Origin: Glandiceps talaboti
Lineage: Eukaryota; Hemichordata; Enteropneusta; Spengelidae
Length of the DNA: 64,000 nucleotides
Direction of reading: 5' to 3'
NCBI RefSeq assembly: GCF_964340395.1
Contig: NC_135568.1
Location: 12,865,776-12,929,775, forward strand
Below are positions 24,835-37,985 of this stretch, piece after piece. How positions within the stretch are numbered: the stretch's first letter is position 1; each line of letters starts with the position of its first letter. Both the position numbers and the translations under genes were made by a program. A model generated the notes under the pieces. That model was given only the letters and a program-made list of their open reading frames with translations. It was not told the origin of the DNA and did no database searches.

Positions 24835-25899
24835 AATGAGGGAATATGAAATATGAAATGTAAGTTAAATGTATAATTTTGCCAAGATATATACATAAGC
24901 TTCTTAAATACACAATCAAAAAATATATTATTTTTTCCATATTTTTCATATGATTTTTCGGTTTGACATTATAATTTTATTGGTTTGCTTCCAAATTTGT
25001 AATTTATTTTAATATTATTAGTTGAATTTCCTTCATGGCCTATAAAATTCATCCATTCAATTCCTTTATCATTAATTCAGACGTTTGGACATTTAATTTG
25101 TTCGCAAAACAATTTTATCGCAAACAATTTTATCGCACCTTTTCTGTATGGTACGGTGCCTTTGAGTATTTCCGATGGATTCATTATTCTGTGTAGGCAC
25201 ATTTTATTATCATTTAGCACGAAGTACTGTTTGGGCGGGGGTGGGGAGGGCTGTGATAGAGGGGGGACTGGGCGAGGATCGAGGGCAGGCAGCCGCCCAT
25301 CATCTTGAGAGTCATTGTCATGTGTGTACATCCAATCCAAATTTGCTAATACATGATAATGTCACCTCCGTAGTATGTTGTCAAGTACAAATATATTTTC
25401 TTTCAACTGTTCAGATTAAAATTTCTTGGCTATAAACCAGCTCTTCGTCTTTCACATGTAAATGGAAGACAAATTGACGGAGATCGACCTTCTGTCGCTG
25501 AGAAATCGTAAGACTCTTTCCTTCATAAACTTATATATGAAATTGAAAGTCTCAATAAAAGTGGCGGCCCTTTTATGATATTAAGTTGCCCCTGAATTAA
25601 CTTCCATATCCGGCTTCATGTTTTATTTTACTGGCATATTTTCTCTGTCCGCAAATACGAAACACGAATGATACTCATTTCAGAGTCAAGCGACCGCGGT
25701 ATCAACTTGCACTACCGTCCCGACCCAGCGGGGAGTACGTCGTGCGGTGTCCGCGTATACGTATACAGCGATATATTATGTATAATACTCGCACTCCGAT
25801 ATAAATCAGCTCTGCGTGGTACCTTACTTAGTAGGATTAAAAACAGGAAAACATTTCCATAGGAATGGCTTGACCCTTCAATTGCACTTTTAAGAGCTA

Positions 25900-28100
25900 T
25901 TCTAATAAAATGCAAATTTGGAGTTGGCCGCTGTAAAAATACAATTTTACGATGGTTGGTGAGCCATTCGTTTGGCGAGGAAACGGTGACGCTTCACGAC
26001 TGCCTGTTTTTAATGGTAAGTCTCGACAAGGCCTTACGAATCAATCAAACCAAGCGTCATTTGAAGAACAAAGTCGTAAAAACCAGAGGTCAGCTTGTAG
26101 TGACAGCGTGCATCTGAACTTCGAAATGACTCACGGCGAACACGACTAACGGTGAGCACCGATGAGCTGTGATATATCCTGTTTGGATTGTTGACATTCG
26201 GTTCGCGATGTACACAATCGTGGTCTTGCATGGCTTCCCATGTAGGAATAACGTTAAACCCTTTACAATACGCACACATCGTAACAGAACACAGGAAACA
26301 TTGGCAGTATTTAATAGCACTGATACATAATTGTGGTTTAGCTAGGCATGATAAAACATTCTGCAGATCTGACGCTGCGAAATCGTAAAATTACTGCGGG
26401 GGAAGGAAATCGCACAGCAAAGGCGGCAGCGGCGCAAAGATCAGAGGCGATAGTCGGACGCTAGCCGCCCCTGAATCATTCCCTGATATATTTTTTTCTC
26501 GCTTCGGACGTATAGTGGGCCGCTGTATGATTACCAACACGTGTGCGAACACTTCGTATATCACTTGTAAACTTTGTCTCACCTCAAGTGAAAACAGCAA
26601 TGAACCAACACATCTCAACAAGCCGACTTGACGCACACACGTGTACAAGTTACTACAACACGCTTTCTTTTCACACCATATATATCATTGACTCTACAAC
26701 CATAATTCATTGACTTCGAATTGTAGTTACAAAATTTCACAGGCTGTAGGAAAAATCGAATCAACAACGTAGAAATTCCGGCTACAGTCACCGTGATAGG
26801 CGGAGAACCGCATATCATTGTACTCAGCATGAAAAACAAACCGCTTTTAAAAAGAAACATCACTCCAGGTTACAACAATCGCCTTCCTTTTATATTTTCA
26901 ACGTTTACTCAATGCGCTAATCCGTTTAATTCGACACTCGTAATCCCCCAACGATCGACAAGCGAGCATGCATGTACATACACAGTGTTTACCACGGAAC
27001 TAAAAATCGTCAGTGTCGAAGTCAGTACTTCAGTGGTCGCGGTCGGGGGCGAACAAATTTGAACGTTGCCAGCCACGATAATTGTTAGTGGACACCAGTG
27101 CGGTGCAGTGACATAATTCCTATCAGTTTTATCGATTGTACTGTCGATGTAACATGGAACATGACAAGACGACTTACCGTACACAGACATGCTAACGTGA
27201 ACACAGTGCTCGTTGACATCCTTGCTGAACGGTACGTGCTTCCACGCTAACAATGTTTCCAAATAGAATCTAGAACCCACTGATTTGTATCCAACAGTAT
27301 TAAGCTTTGCAATAACATTTGTCACCACTACAGTCGGGAAGGCTAAGAAAGTAATAAAAGTTGGAAAAGGTGGTACAATAGTCACTGTCAGATGGTCCTA
27401 TTAGTGCATTGAGCGCTCCACTCATTGGTCTGTTGTGATCTAATTAAAGTGACCCAGGGTGATTATGCCTTATATGGAAAGCGTTTAATTAGCGCTTGCC
27501 TCTGTTGTAGAACATTGGCTTTTCTATTCATAGTCGACACCCCCGCCTCTTCACGCCACTGTTGATTTCTTCAATTCAGCGGGCGGTGCGTCACGCTTAT
27601 GACTAACTGAAAAATAGATATGCGATGATCTGTGATAAAAACAATAATGTGAATTGGAAGTAAGAAAATTTGTCGTTTCTACACAAGTTCAAGAGAAAAT
27701 TCCCCCTTTTTGAGTGTGTGATAAATGTGTGTCGAAATTTTCAACATTGTCAGCGCTTCGTGACTGAACTATCATGAGGCGCAGCTGATGCGTAGAAGCT
27801 GTCGTAAAAGCGAATATCTGTCTGTTGTCGCAGCGATCGACAAAAGTTACCTTCTCCGATATAAGCCGTATAAACTATTACCAGTGTCGTTTTGTATAGA
27901 TGAACAGTTTTTATGCTGGTGCTCCATATAAGTGATTAAAATGATGATGGTGCGCAGAGTATTGTACACGACACGATGCTACGAAAATACGACTGCGGCC
28001 ATTCTACACACCATTTACGACTTTCTCGTATTCAAATGAACAAAGGAAATTAGTCACATTAAACCATCCGAATCGCGCCTCCCCCCTCTTGAAATTCCCC
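25900..28100. promoter_or_regulatory. CpG-dense region, putative promoter of the NGFR-like gene
   Basis: CpG is scarce across 20-25 kb but becomes frequent from about 25.45 kb and peaks near 26.0-27.9 kb (for example around 27010-27060 and 27540-27600). The candidate signal-peptide exon lies inside it. The islands of low CpG to the left fit gene-body methylation of transcribed units. No TATA box or initiator could be assigned. Confidence 0.3.
26792..26860 (-). CDS. NGFR: Candidate NGFR-like exon 1: signal peptide
   Basis: ATG at 26858-26860 opens MFLFKSGLFFMLSTMICGSP, a plausible secretory signal (Lys then a hydrophobic core, small residues after). A GT donor (atcacg|gtgact) in phase 0 matches the phase-0 acceptor of the cysteine-rich exon 11.9 kb downstream. 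It also lies in the most CpG-dense part of the left half, as expected near a promoter. The donor is not strong and no transcript is available. Another upstream exon could be the true start. Confidence 0.4.
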
Positions 28101-28649
28101 CTATTTTCTTTACAACTATGTGATCTAGTAGTATATAGGCCTTGTGTTGCAATATTCAATAAAACATATTTTCATGCATTAAATCATATTTATATTCTTA
28201 ACTGTCACTTTTCATTGGTTATTAATATATATATTGTATGCATGGTAAAAATAAATCCTTGAATTCGTAAATTTCATGTTGTTATTTGTATAACGTCTAT
28301 TCCTGTGGTGACATGTATATTTTTTTGTTCGTGTACGTACGCACACTTTTACGGTGTTCAGGGGATATGGGGTAATTCCGAAAGTGTTTTTTTTTATAGT
28401 GAAACATAAAGAAACTTTTTTTTCCTTGTGAAAAACCAGAATAAGGACAAATTGCAACGTACTCATTTTGGTGCTGCCATACTATGTAGTCTCAGCGAAA
28501 TGACGTCATTCTTATCCATACCTAAACAATGTTATAAATATGACGTAATCTGATAATGTGAAATTGTCGTTTTATATGTAAATATACACAATCGAGTTGG
28601 ACGGGTTTAAATAAATCCGAAACTTGCACATGACAGCCATGATATAGTT

Positions 28650-28795
28650 TTAATCGATCAAGGCTTTGATTTTCAATCGATCGATGCTCTGATTTTCAAT
28701 CGATCGAAGCTTTGCTTTTTCAATCAATCGACACTTTATCGATTTTCAATCAATACGTGATTTATTGATTTTCAATCGATTGATGCTCACTCCCA
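28650..28795. repeat. ~27-bp tandem repeat built on ATCGATCGAT
   Basis: Five diverged units of ttttcaatcgatcgatgctt type; the core is self-complementary. Confidence 0.85.
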
Positions 28796-31700
28796 GAACA
28801 AAAAAACGAAAAAGAACAACAGAGGAAGGAAATAAAGGTGTATACAATAATCGATCCTAACTGAATCAGGTGTGAACATGAGACTTTGCAAATGACGCCA
28901 AACAACAAAGTTTTTTTTTGTAGACTTCAGGCAGGAAACCTCATCTATGAAAATTCAATTCTGGCTTTTTAGCACCATTTGTATTGTATTTTTCTAACAA
29001 AATTGTATAAAATTCGAAAGTGGGAAATACGTTAGTATGGAACGAATAGTACTTGTAGGCGATTACTTTCGCCAAGGTGTAACCTAGTAACTAATCTAAT
29101 AGCCTATACAACGCCAGTCGCGGTCCCTTAGCTTCTGACTAGGGAACTCAGCGGAAATAAGCTCACTGGTTTAGTTACTAGGCAAGTCAAGGGGCAACAC
29201 AGGAAAAAATATTGCATGGTATAAAAATATAAATTTTGATAGGTCGATTTTTCTCGTGATGTTTCCCTTGTTTTTAATGCAAAAAAAGTACATATACACT
29301 TTTAAACGTTGTTTTAAATGTAACCATTATCGCAGTGGGAAGGTACGAAGATTAAAAGCGATAAGTTATCCCGAGACAGCATAGAAACAAACACTTTCAA
29401 TACTCTTTGCTAAGTGATAATTCATCTCTTCAACTGACAAACCACAGTCTGTTGCTTTTATATTTCCGCAGACGGCCTGCTGTCGTATGATATTTTTTTT
29501 TTACAGAGCTTACCGGCAACAACATCATCGATACTGCTCTTAGTCTTAGCGCCCCACCTCAATCAATTTCACCGTGTATATATATTATATATATTTTAAT
29601 TTGAGAGATCAATTACTCCGAATGTTGAATTATAATACGAAGAGTTCTCATTAAAGAGGACGTATTATTTTTACAGTCGAAAGTACCTCTCTGTTTTTGT
29701 CTTCATAGATTAAGGTTTGTTAGATATTATGGCGTTCGGATTCTGTTTTATAGATAGATCAAAGGAGCCGACAACAGCGATGAGGTCCATCCATCACGCA
29801 CGAGTCTTTGCCTGCACGGGTCGGTCCAGATTTCCGTCTTTATCGATCATATCTAGCAAGTTGGAATATCGCGGGGCCTTGTCCACTAAATGCTATCAGC
29901 GAAAGGATAATTATGATATATCGTACCCCTGGGGGCAATAAAATGTATCCCTTTGTGATGTCGATAAGCAACACAATTTCCTCTCCTCTATGGGATGAAA
30001 CGCTCCGCCAGAACTTCATTTCAAAGAAGATTTTTTTTTTAATTAACAAAAGTCGACAGGCTACAGCACTACTAAATTGATATGACGTATTACTCTTACA
30101 ATTCCTTTACTTGTGTAATTTACAAATTACCAAAAATACCGGTTACTGGTTGCATTGCTTGTATTACTAAGCTGATGATGAAGAGAGCTACAATGAAAGC
30201 CAGTTCACCTGAAATAAAACGTCGTGTCAATGGTCTGGCAAAAATATTATCTTACTACTGGACCGAACACAAATTACGGGGGGGGGGGGGTACCATTTTC
30301 ATGCAAGTGTTTAGGGGAATGGTCGCTATTTTTTGGACAATGATATTTTTTATCATAGATATTCCAATAACAATGGAGGGGGGTTGGCAGTAAATTTTGC
30401 GCAAGGTCATGGGGAGTTTCGATCTCTTTCATCTACCCGACTTCTGAAAAACATCAACCCTCTCCCCTATAATTTATGTCCAATCCCTGACATGCTACAT
30501 TATTGGTGTGGACCACCTATAAACGGTAGTTCATGTACAGAGAATGTAGCAGCTTGTAGGTAAGATTTTTGTCGCAACAGACGACAAAATGTTAAGCTTT
30601 AATATTGAGCGCGTTTTTTGCCTAGTCAGACAGACGACATTCTGTTTCATTGAATTAGACTCGGAAGCAATACTATATATGGTTGTCTGAGATGATGACT
30701 GTCAGGTGTTTTACTACCAAATTACAAAGGTCACGTGACTATACACCTGTCGTCAACTTTCAAGTTGTATGATGTCATAACGGGGAACAAAACTGTGTGA
30801 TTTTTTTGTCTAGAGGAGAATGAAGCTGAACACATCGGTCATTATCGGAGAATACAAGTTTTAGGTCAAGCATTTCTCTGTTAGAGGAAAAGGCACGGGT
30901 TTGGCAGTTATTTTTCGAAAAGTGATAACCCATGGTTCATAGCGAAAACATTTGTTCTGATTTTGTTGTCACTTTCACCATTTTTGATTGGTATTTGCTT
31001 GTTGTCCATTGTGTTGGTTTTGGTGAATCCAAATTCAGGGTATGTTGTGCCCTAGGATGCTGTGGCTCGTTTTGTTTGGATTGCAAGGAATACGTTTGTT
31101 CAACAAATTGCAATATTATGTCGTGTGTGTATGATCAGACTAAATTAGTTTGGTGGTCTGAGGTGTAGACCACCGTGTGCGCCTCTCTCCACTTTTGTCA
31201 TTCGACTGTCTAATTCTTTTGCATTAAATCTATCAATACGTTCCTCCCCCATGTTTTCTTGCTTTGATGTGTGTGATGTTCAAAACGCTCAGCTTCTCAT
31301 TCGATGGCTGTAAATACACAACTTGCCTCTTTTCGTTCAGCGGCTATGAATATTGTGGTGCAGGGTATATAGTTGGAGAGGGCGTTAGTGGGGTTTCAAA
31401 TCATCGGTTATTTTACAGTATAATTATTTTCCATGGATGAAACTACCTTATGATTGTATGTGGAAAACACGAAACCAGAGTTGCTGGTATAATTTATTGT
31501 CCCTTTTATTATTTCTATTGTTATTTTATTTCAAATGCTAAGGCCTCAGCCTTCGCACAAAAAATTTACATTACAGCATTGAAAAAAAAAGTGAATACTA
31601 TTCTTCTAATAAGTGAAGGGAAATGAAGGCAGGGGAGAACATAAATAGTACATCTCTCTTTATGAACAAAACTTGCCCCGAGTGTTGAAAGCTTCATGAA

Positions 31701-31867
31701 CAAAAACTAATACTTTGTAGTGCACTACTTCATTTTTACATGCCAATAAGGAAAAATATTTTTCTCCGGCTCATGGGGTGAACACAGTGTGGACTTCAGT
31801 TCCTTTGTCCCATTGATTATGACAAATGTAGAATTGAAATTCCTGAATTATTCGTCAACGACATCGT

Positions 31868-32262
31868 GACTATCGTAAAAACGACTGAGGGCTCTTTTGC
31901 GGTAATAGCAGGATTGGTTTACCTTTTTGTTTGTGTCATAAAACTACCAGAACCCTTTGCGGTAACAATAAGAATTACCTTGTAGTGTCGTAAAATCGCT
32001 AGAATTCTTTGCGGTAATGACAGAAATTTACCTTGTTAATTTTGTCGTAAAATCGGCAGACCTTTTTACGGTACCGACATGAATTTACCTTGTTATTTCT
32101 ATCGTAAAATCGGCAGACGTCTTTGCGGCAACGATAGAACCCCACCTTCTTTATTTATGTCGTAAAATCGCCAGACCCCTTTGCGGATACTCTAGCATTT
32201 ACTTCTACTTTGTTATTCGTGTCGTAAAACCACCTGACTTCTTTGCAATAACAATAGTAATG
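31868..32262. repeat. ~58-bp degenerate tandem repeat (seven units)
   Basis: Units begin gtcgtaaaatcg with spacings of about 50-62 bases. Each continues with cagac..ctttgcggtaac and then atttaccttgtt. The divergence suggests an old array. Confidence 0.88.
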
Positions 32263-32764
32263 AAGTAAAGCCGAATTGTCGTCAAAAAAATGGAAATCCA
32301 AACCTTCATCGAATCTGGAGCATCTGTTGATAGTATCACTATGGTAACCCTAACTATATTACAATTCTTATTCTAAGATTGCTGGGATTAAAATCTCTCA
32401 TATCTTTGACGTGGACTTATTGATATTAATGAATTCTTTTGTTGTTTCATTCTTTTGTCGTTAGACCTGTGTCAGCTCTTGAACTTGTATAGAATTAATT
32501 ACAAAGAATTAATTATGCTACCAGAGACCACCCTCTTTTCCATTGTACTATATCAAGCTGTCTCAGGACATGTGGTTGACCTTCGCCTTTCCTATTGTAC
32601 TGTAAGTGTAACAAGCTGTCTCAGGACATATTCTATTATACTAGGGTTACAGCTGTTTGAGGTCAACCGGACATTTCTATATTTCTGCAAGTCAGTTCGC
32701 TATCAAATCATTATGTATGTAACAGTGTCAAACCTGCAATTGTTATTTTGTTGTTTAGTTGTTT

Positions 32765-32982
32765 ATATATTTGTTTGTTTGTTTGTTTGTTTGTTTGTTT
32801 GTTTATTTATTTATTTGTTTGTTTGTTTGTTTGTTTGTTTATTTATTTTCATTTATCCATCGATTCATTTTAATTATATACAATATATACAATATATATC
32901 ATATATCAGTGTATATACACACAATGTACATGTATAAGTGCGCACGTACACACACGTACACACACACACATACACATACACA

Positions 32983-33048
<66 letters not shown>
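32765..33048. repeat. (TTTG)n, (CA)n and (TA)n microsatellites
   Basis: TTTG/TTTA run 32768-32850, then a CA-rich stretch 32944-32984 and a TA run 32985-33047. Confidence 0.96.
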
Positions 33049-33050
<2 letters not shown>

Positions 33051-33099
33051 TTTCTTTATTTTCGAAAACGCTTGCCATGATACACATGACGGAAGGTTT

Positions 33100-33290
33100 T
33101 CATTCATTCATTCATTCATTCGTTCGTTCATTCATTCATTCATTCATTCATTCATTCATTCATTCATTCATTCATTCATTCATTCATTCATTCATTCATT
33201 CATTCATTCATTCATTCATTCATTCATTCATTCATTCATTCATTCATTCATTCATTCATTCATTCATTCATTCATTCATTCATTCATTCA
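33100..33290. repeat. (TTCA)n microsatellite, ~190 bp
   Basis: Almost perfect cattcattca tetramer with two cgtt variants near 33120. The apparent Ser-Phe-Ile-His frame through it is a translation artefact. Confidence 0.98.
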
Positions 33291-34896
33291 ATTTCCATAC
33301 ACATAACACAACAGTGTTCAAAATAACTCACAGACCTGTCTTGGTGTACGTTACTATCTCAATGAGCTTCCGACACCACGCATGCGTGAGAATGATAGCT
33401 AGCCGATTAGAAAACAACGACGAGTCCGAGTCTGGACTAGTAACTCAGCTAGCATAGTGTTACAGTAGTGTTAGTTTTTCACCGAAACAATATTCCAGTC
33501 AATACGTATACCGTGCCCCCCCCCCGGCCATACCGTCACATCCCATCTCCCTATTATACTATGGTACCATATGTGATATGAGTATGATAAATGATGTATG
33601 ATGGAAAATATAGTGTACTTTATTTGCCATAAAACTACGAATGAGTTCCATCTAATCTATCATGTTGTCACGTCCCAGTAATCCTTTGTTGTTTGCTAAT
33701 AAACTATGCTTAGATTATATTAACATCGCTGATAAGCAATCGATACCATATCAGATGTGTCTCAGACAATTTGGCATTGTGTTCACTGCATCGCTAACAG
33801 TTGTGATGTACATAGCGATGTTTGACGCAACCAAATCGCTATAAGGCTGGGCAATCACTGTGATGCGCCCATGGTATGTTTTACTAGATGTACGGCCGTT
33901 GTAAAAAAACACACCAAAAAAAACCCCCCAAAAAACCAACCCAGCCTACTCTGGGGTAACAGTAGAAGGTTCCACGGCCAAGCGCCCCCTTTTTGAGAGC
34001 AGAAAAAAACACACTCTGGCGTAGCTTATGAAAATGGTTTTACGAATTTCCGAAGATATTCCTCTCTCCGGACTAATATTGCAGATTACTAACATTTTAC
34101 GATGCCATGACTCCCTAACCTTTGACCGGGACTCCAGTGACGCATTTTATTTATCGGATAAATTGGTCGCCAATTTTATAGACTGAGAAACAAAAAAAGA
34201 CAATAAGTTTCCCTCATGTTCGTTTTCTTTTCTGTTTTTAATTCAGTCCCAAGCTCATTTGTTATAGTCGCTAGCCTGACCTTGAGACTTTTTCTTGTCT
34301 ACTCGTCTTTTCTGAAATCGCATCTTATTCATTCTAATTTCTCGCCCTGTCTCGATCTATGTCTGCGCACCTGTCGATTCATTCATTTGTTTATCTGTCT
34401 GCCCGTCTGTCTGTCTCCCTACAAGTCTCTGAGCTACGCTTGTTACCACCAGGGCTTATTAATTACAGCTAATATACATTATCACATCAATCTTGCCGTT
34501 GATACTGTAACGTCTTCCGAACCAAAATGAATACAAAAAGCGTTTTCTATCAAAACATTTTAGAATCCTGCTGCGTTTGTATCCAATGAGTATCATATTC
34601 CTAATAGGTATACGGTATCAATAACAACTTAGGCCCAGTACCTTAGTCTTAAATGTAATTTCAGAATGCATTTATACAAAAAATGTATGCTATGTAATTT
34701 AACATGGGTGAGAAATGTGTCATTTTTTTATAATTTGAAATTCGTATCCGGGCTAAATGCAGATCATTTTAGAGGAAATATAATATGTCGGATATGGAAG
34801 AAATAAAATATAACATTTGAAAATCTTCGTTTTAGTACCGACAATGGTTTCCCTCTATTTCCCCAGCAAAGGGTAACATACGAACTCGTTATGTAC

Positions 34897-34933
34897 ATGA
34901 TGCTTGGGAATACAAAATATTCCCAAGCATCAT
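34897..34933. repeat. Perfect 16-bp palindrome with 5-base loop
   Basis: atgatgcttgggaata at 34897-34912 is the exact reverse complement of 34918-34933, with caaaa between. Confidence 0.9.
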
Positions 34934-36522
34934 AAAATGGTGATGAGTAAGTGAAAGGTACTATTTCTAGTTGCCATAGCAGGTGTGTGTTGATACCAGT
35001 ACGTAAAACAATAGTCGACAAATAATTAGCATAATTAACAGGATATTGGAAGTCATCCTTGAATGAATAGGAGTCGGCGAAGATCAAAGTAATACTGGTT
35101 CATTCAATTTCTCTACAAAAGCCGCTAATCAGTGGTCTAACTCGAGATGTACATTTCACGCTTCAATGTTCATTTCGGTATAGAGACATGTTAATTTCTT
35201 ATGTCCATTTCGATCATTCTTATTATTTATAAATATTTATATTTTTAAATATGGAGCCAAAAATAAAATTGGATTAGGAATGCATACAAAAGAGATGGGA
35301 CATTCTACTATATTTTGCTATCTGCTATCTGATGTTTGAAGTTTCGTAAGGGAAGGAGGTGAATTGGAGATGTTTCTAAGATATGTCACAGACAATTAGA
35401 GTAAATGAATCAAGGTAAACTTATTTTAAGAAAGAGGAGAACGAGCTGATGAATTATTGCATGCTTGTGTATCTGGAAAAAAAACTTATTACGGGGTGAA
35501 AAGAATGAATCATCAAGTTCATGTGTAGGGTAAGGGGCTAGAATGTCATTTTTAGGCAAAAAGTTTGATATCACGTCGCAGTTCTTATCATTTATTCATA
35601 TTATGTAAATTCTCTATTGTTCTCAACTTCCTATCATTAATCTTATTGGACAAAAGTTAATAGTATGTAAATTGTAGATTGATATAAACAAACGATTTTG
35701 CTTCGTTCTCCCCCTCACACTGCTTAGTCCCGAGACTCGCCAGTCTTGGTGTTACAAATCGTTATTGTCCTAATAGCTCTTGGTGTGGTGGGGGTGGGGG
35801 TGGGGGTGAGGATGGGGTGGGGTGGGGAGAGGGGGGGGGGGCTTCTTGAGATAGTAACTCTAAGACAAGTCTTCGGGCCATGTACTGATCCAATGTTGGA
35901 AGTTATGTAGTCAGGACTAGTAGTGATATCAGGCAGTTTGATGGTTTATGATTTTAACATATGCATCATGTGCAAATGACATTGTTTACATCTCTGCTAA
36001 TGTTGGCAACCTGGTGTAATTATATCTCGTTTATGTTCGAAATTTGTTTGAAGTTTCCCCGCATTGTACATCTGTTGGCCGACAATTGTGTTCTATGTGT
36101 CCGGTGTCTGTACGTGTATTAACATGTTTCCTATCGCAGTCTGTTTGTCAGTTTACGACAGCTGTCCATCTTTTGTTATTATTGAAGAGATCAAAGGAAA
36201 ATTACTGACCACATCGCCGATGCAACAGATGCATTTTGCTATTGTTCACTTTTTTTTTCATTCAAGTTGTTTAATTTGATGTCACTCTGTTACTGTTGCA
36301 AGGTGTTTTATCAAAAGGGCCACTTGTGTATGTAGGATAGCCGACGATAATACCAAAATAGAAAGTCACGAGACAAAAAAGACGATTACCCTTAAATCTA
36401 GAGTCCACAATTTAGAAGAAAAAAAATGATTTTTATAATTATGTATCACGGGATTCAGTGACTTCCTCTCGATGTTGGTGTAGAGAGTTTGAGATGGTAA
36501 CACCAAGACATGTCTCTGGGTA

Positions 36523-36606
36523 TAGTCTAGTTCCAATCTGGTAGAGTATTGCGTATTAAAAACTTCATTACTTTGCGTAATACTGTACCAGCTTGGAACT
36601 AGACTA
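36523..36606. repeat. Foldback element, family A copy 1
   Basis: Arms begin tagtctagttccaa and end ggaactagacta. About 29 of 33 arm positions pair, continuing through ctggta and gtattgcgta. A (TCTG)n run follows 50 bases downstream. Confidence 0.8.
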
Positions 36607-36658
36607 GTCTCTGGGTCACGTGATTACTAGTTGTAAATGAAATGAAGATAACTTTCCA

Positions 36659-36659
<1 letters not shown>

Positions 36660-36725
<66 letters not shown>

Positions 36726-36732
36726 TTGTTTG
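36660..36732. repeat. (TCTG)n microsatellite
   Basis: Sixty bases of perfect tctg followed by three tttg units. Confidence 0.98.
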
Positions 36733-37905
36733 GGGTATACGAAATGAACATTACTTTTTAGTTTATGAAATACTAGATATTACTTTTTTATGCATTTATT
36801 GTTTTTGTTTACGAAATAATCCGTTCTTTTCATGGTTTTCTTTACGAAATAAACATTACTTTCTGTCTTTTGATTTACAAATAAAAAAATCAACACCAGA
36901 ACATGTAGAATGCATCAATTTGCTTGTAATAACGTAGACCTACCGATACTGTTTTCGATTTTATAAAAGTGCGAAAAAGTAAGAAATTAAAAACAATCAC
37001 TGCAATTCACATTTTTGTTGAAGAAAATACTAGCAACGGTTTATCTTTAGCAGTTTGACGGTCTTGAGACGGAGTTTACAAAAAAGAAGAAGCTGTGTTG
37101 ACAACTTATATTATATCGTCTGGATTGAATAAATTCATTTGTTACAATCACTAAGTAAATAGTTTCAGTAAAGGTCAACATTTCTGACCTTGGGTCTAAC
37201 ATTTCTGTATATGCGTCTTAGACAAACGTGACTGTCGGAACTAAGAATCAACAAACAAATATTACATATGCGGAACAACGAAAAATATGCGCTAACATGA
37301 CTATTAAAATTTCTGTGTTCTTTACTATCATTCAAAACATATATAAGTTGTTTACTTACATCAAACAGTATCTGATAAGTGTACCGTGGTGTACTTGAGC
37401 TATTGCGTAATAGTAATACTTCACAACGCGGATGGGCCCCCCCCCCAACTCGATGATAAACCAGTCACCTGTTGCGTACTGCATTCTACCTAGGCACGTC
37501 GCGTTGGACAGACCGATACAATCAGGGACGTGCAACTATGACAGAGACTCTATCACCCGTGGTATCGAATCATCTTTTGAGATTCGATGCAATGGATAGC
37601 ACTAGACTGGGGTCACTGAGGTCTAGTCTTAAAAAGCGTCATAGATTTGAACGCCAACGACAAAGCTCTGAGTTGTGTGAGGCTCCTCTACCCAAATCAC
37701 CCACTGTTAACTTGAAATTTGTGATATTTACAGACGAGTACTAGCGAGTCCATGTCGGAATAGAGTCCCGATTTACTCAGTCTGCAAGTAGGACTACCAC
37801 TAAATGTACTGATAATTAATACTATTATTTATTTCATCTGAAGCATCTTAGCAAATAATATTTCGCCCTTTCCAAATTTTGGTTATTGAGAAATTGGTCG
37901 TCTGT

Positions 37906-37985
37906 TGTCTGAATGGCGGGCAACGTGGTCTCTATCATTAAAGGGAGGTTTTAAATCGTAACGATACCGTATAGGAACTCGAATA
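37906..37985. repeat. Foldback-related repeat (family A, diverged)
   Basis: It shares caacgtggt, then cgtaacgataccgtatagga at its right end, with the copy at 43621-43693. Confidence 0.5.

Larger units (their letters stand above)
14850..26791 (-). other. Long NGFR-like intron 1 (inferred)
   Basis: About 11.9 kb with no convincing exon. Contents I can name: a foldback at 19868-19977, a palindromic tandem repeat at 23599-23685, a 27-bp duplication at 24149-24204 and an AT/TG microsatellite cluster at 24486-24834. The remainder, including 14850-19860 and 20000-23590, is AT-rich, CpG-poor sequence with no structure I can support. Confidence 0.5.

Noticed and set aside
26909-27385. 158-residue - strand frame in the CpG-dense zone
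   Set aside because: No recognisable domain, no initiating ATG with a signal, and no matching splice phase. CpG-rich DNA yields longer chance frames.
32759-33457. Long frames of Cys-Leu-Phe-Val and Ser-Phe-Ile-His
   Set aside because: They are translations of TTTG, TA and TTCA microsatellites.
37538-37743. Basic 68-codon + strand frame (from ATG at 37538)
   Set aside because: It looked like a small exon, but its DNA around attcgatg and tagcactagact reappears at 46660-46680 in the opposite orientation, so it is more likely dispersed repeat sequence. No splice partner was found.
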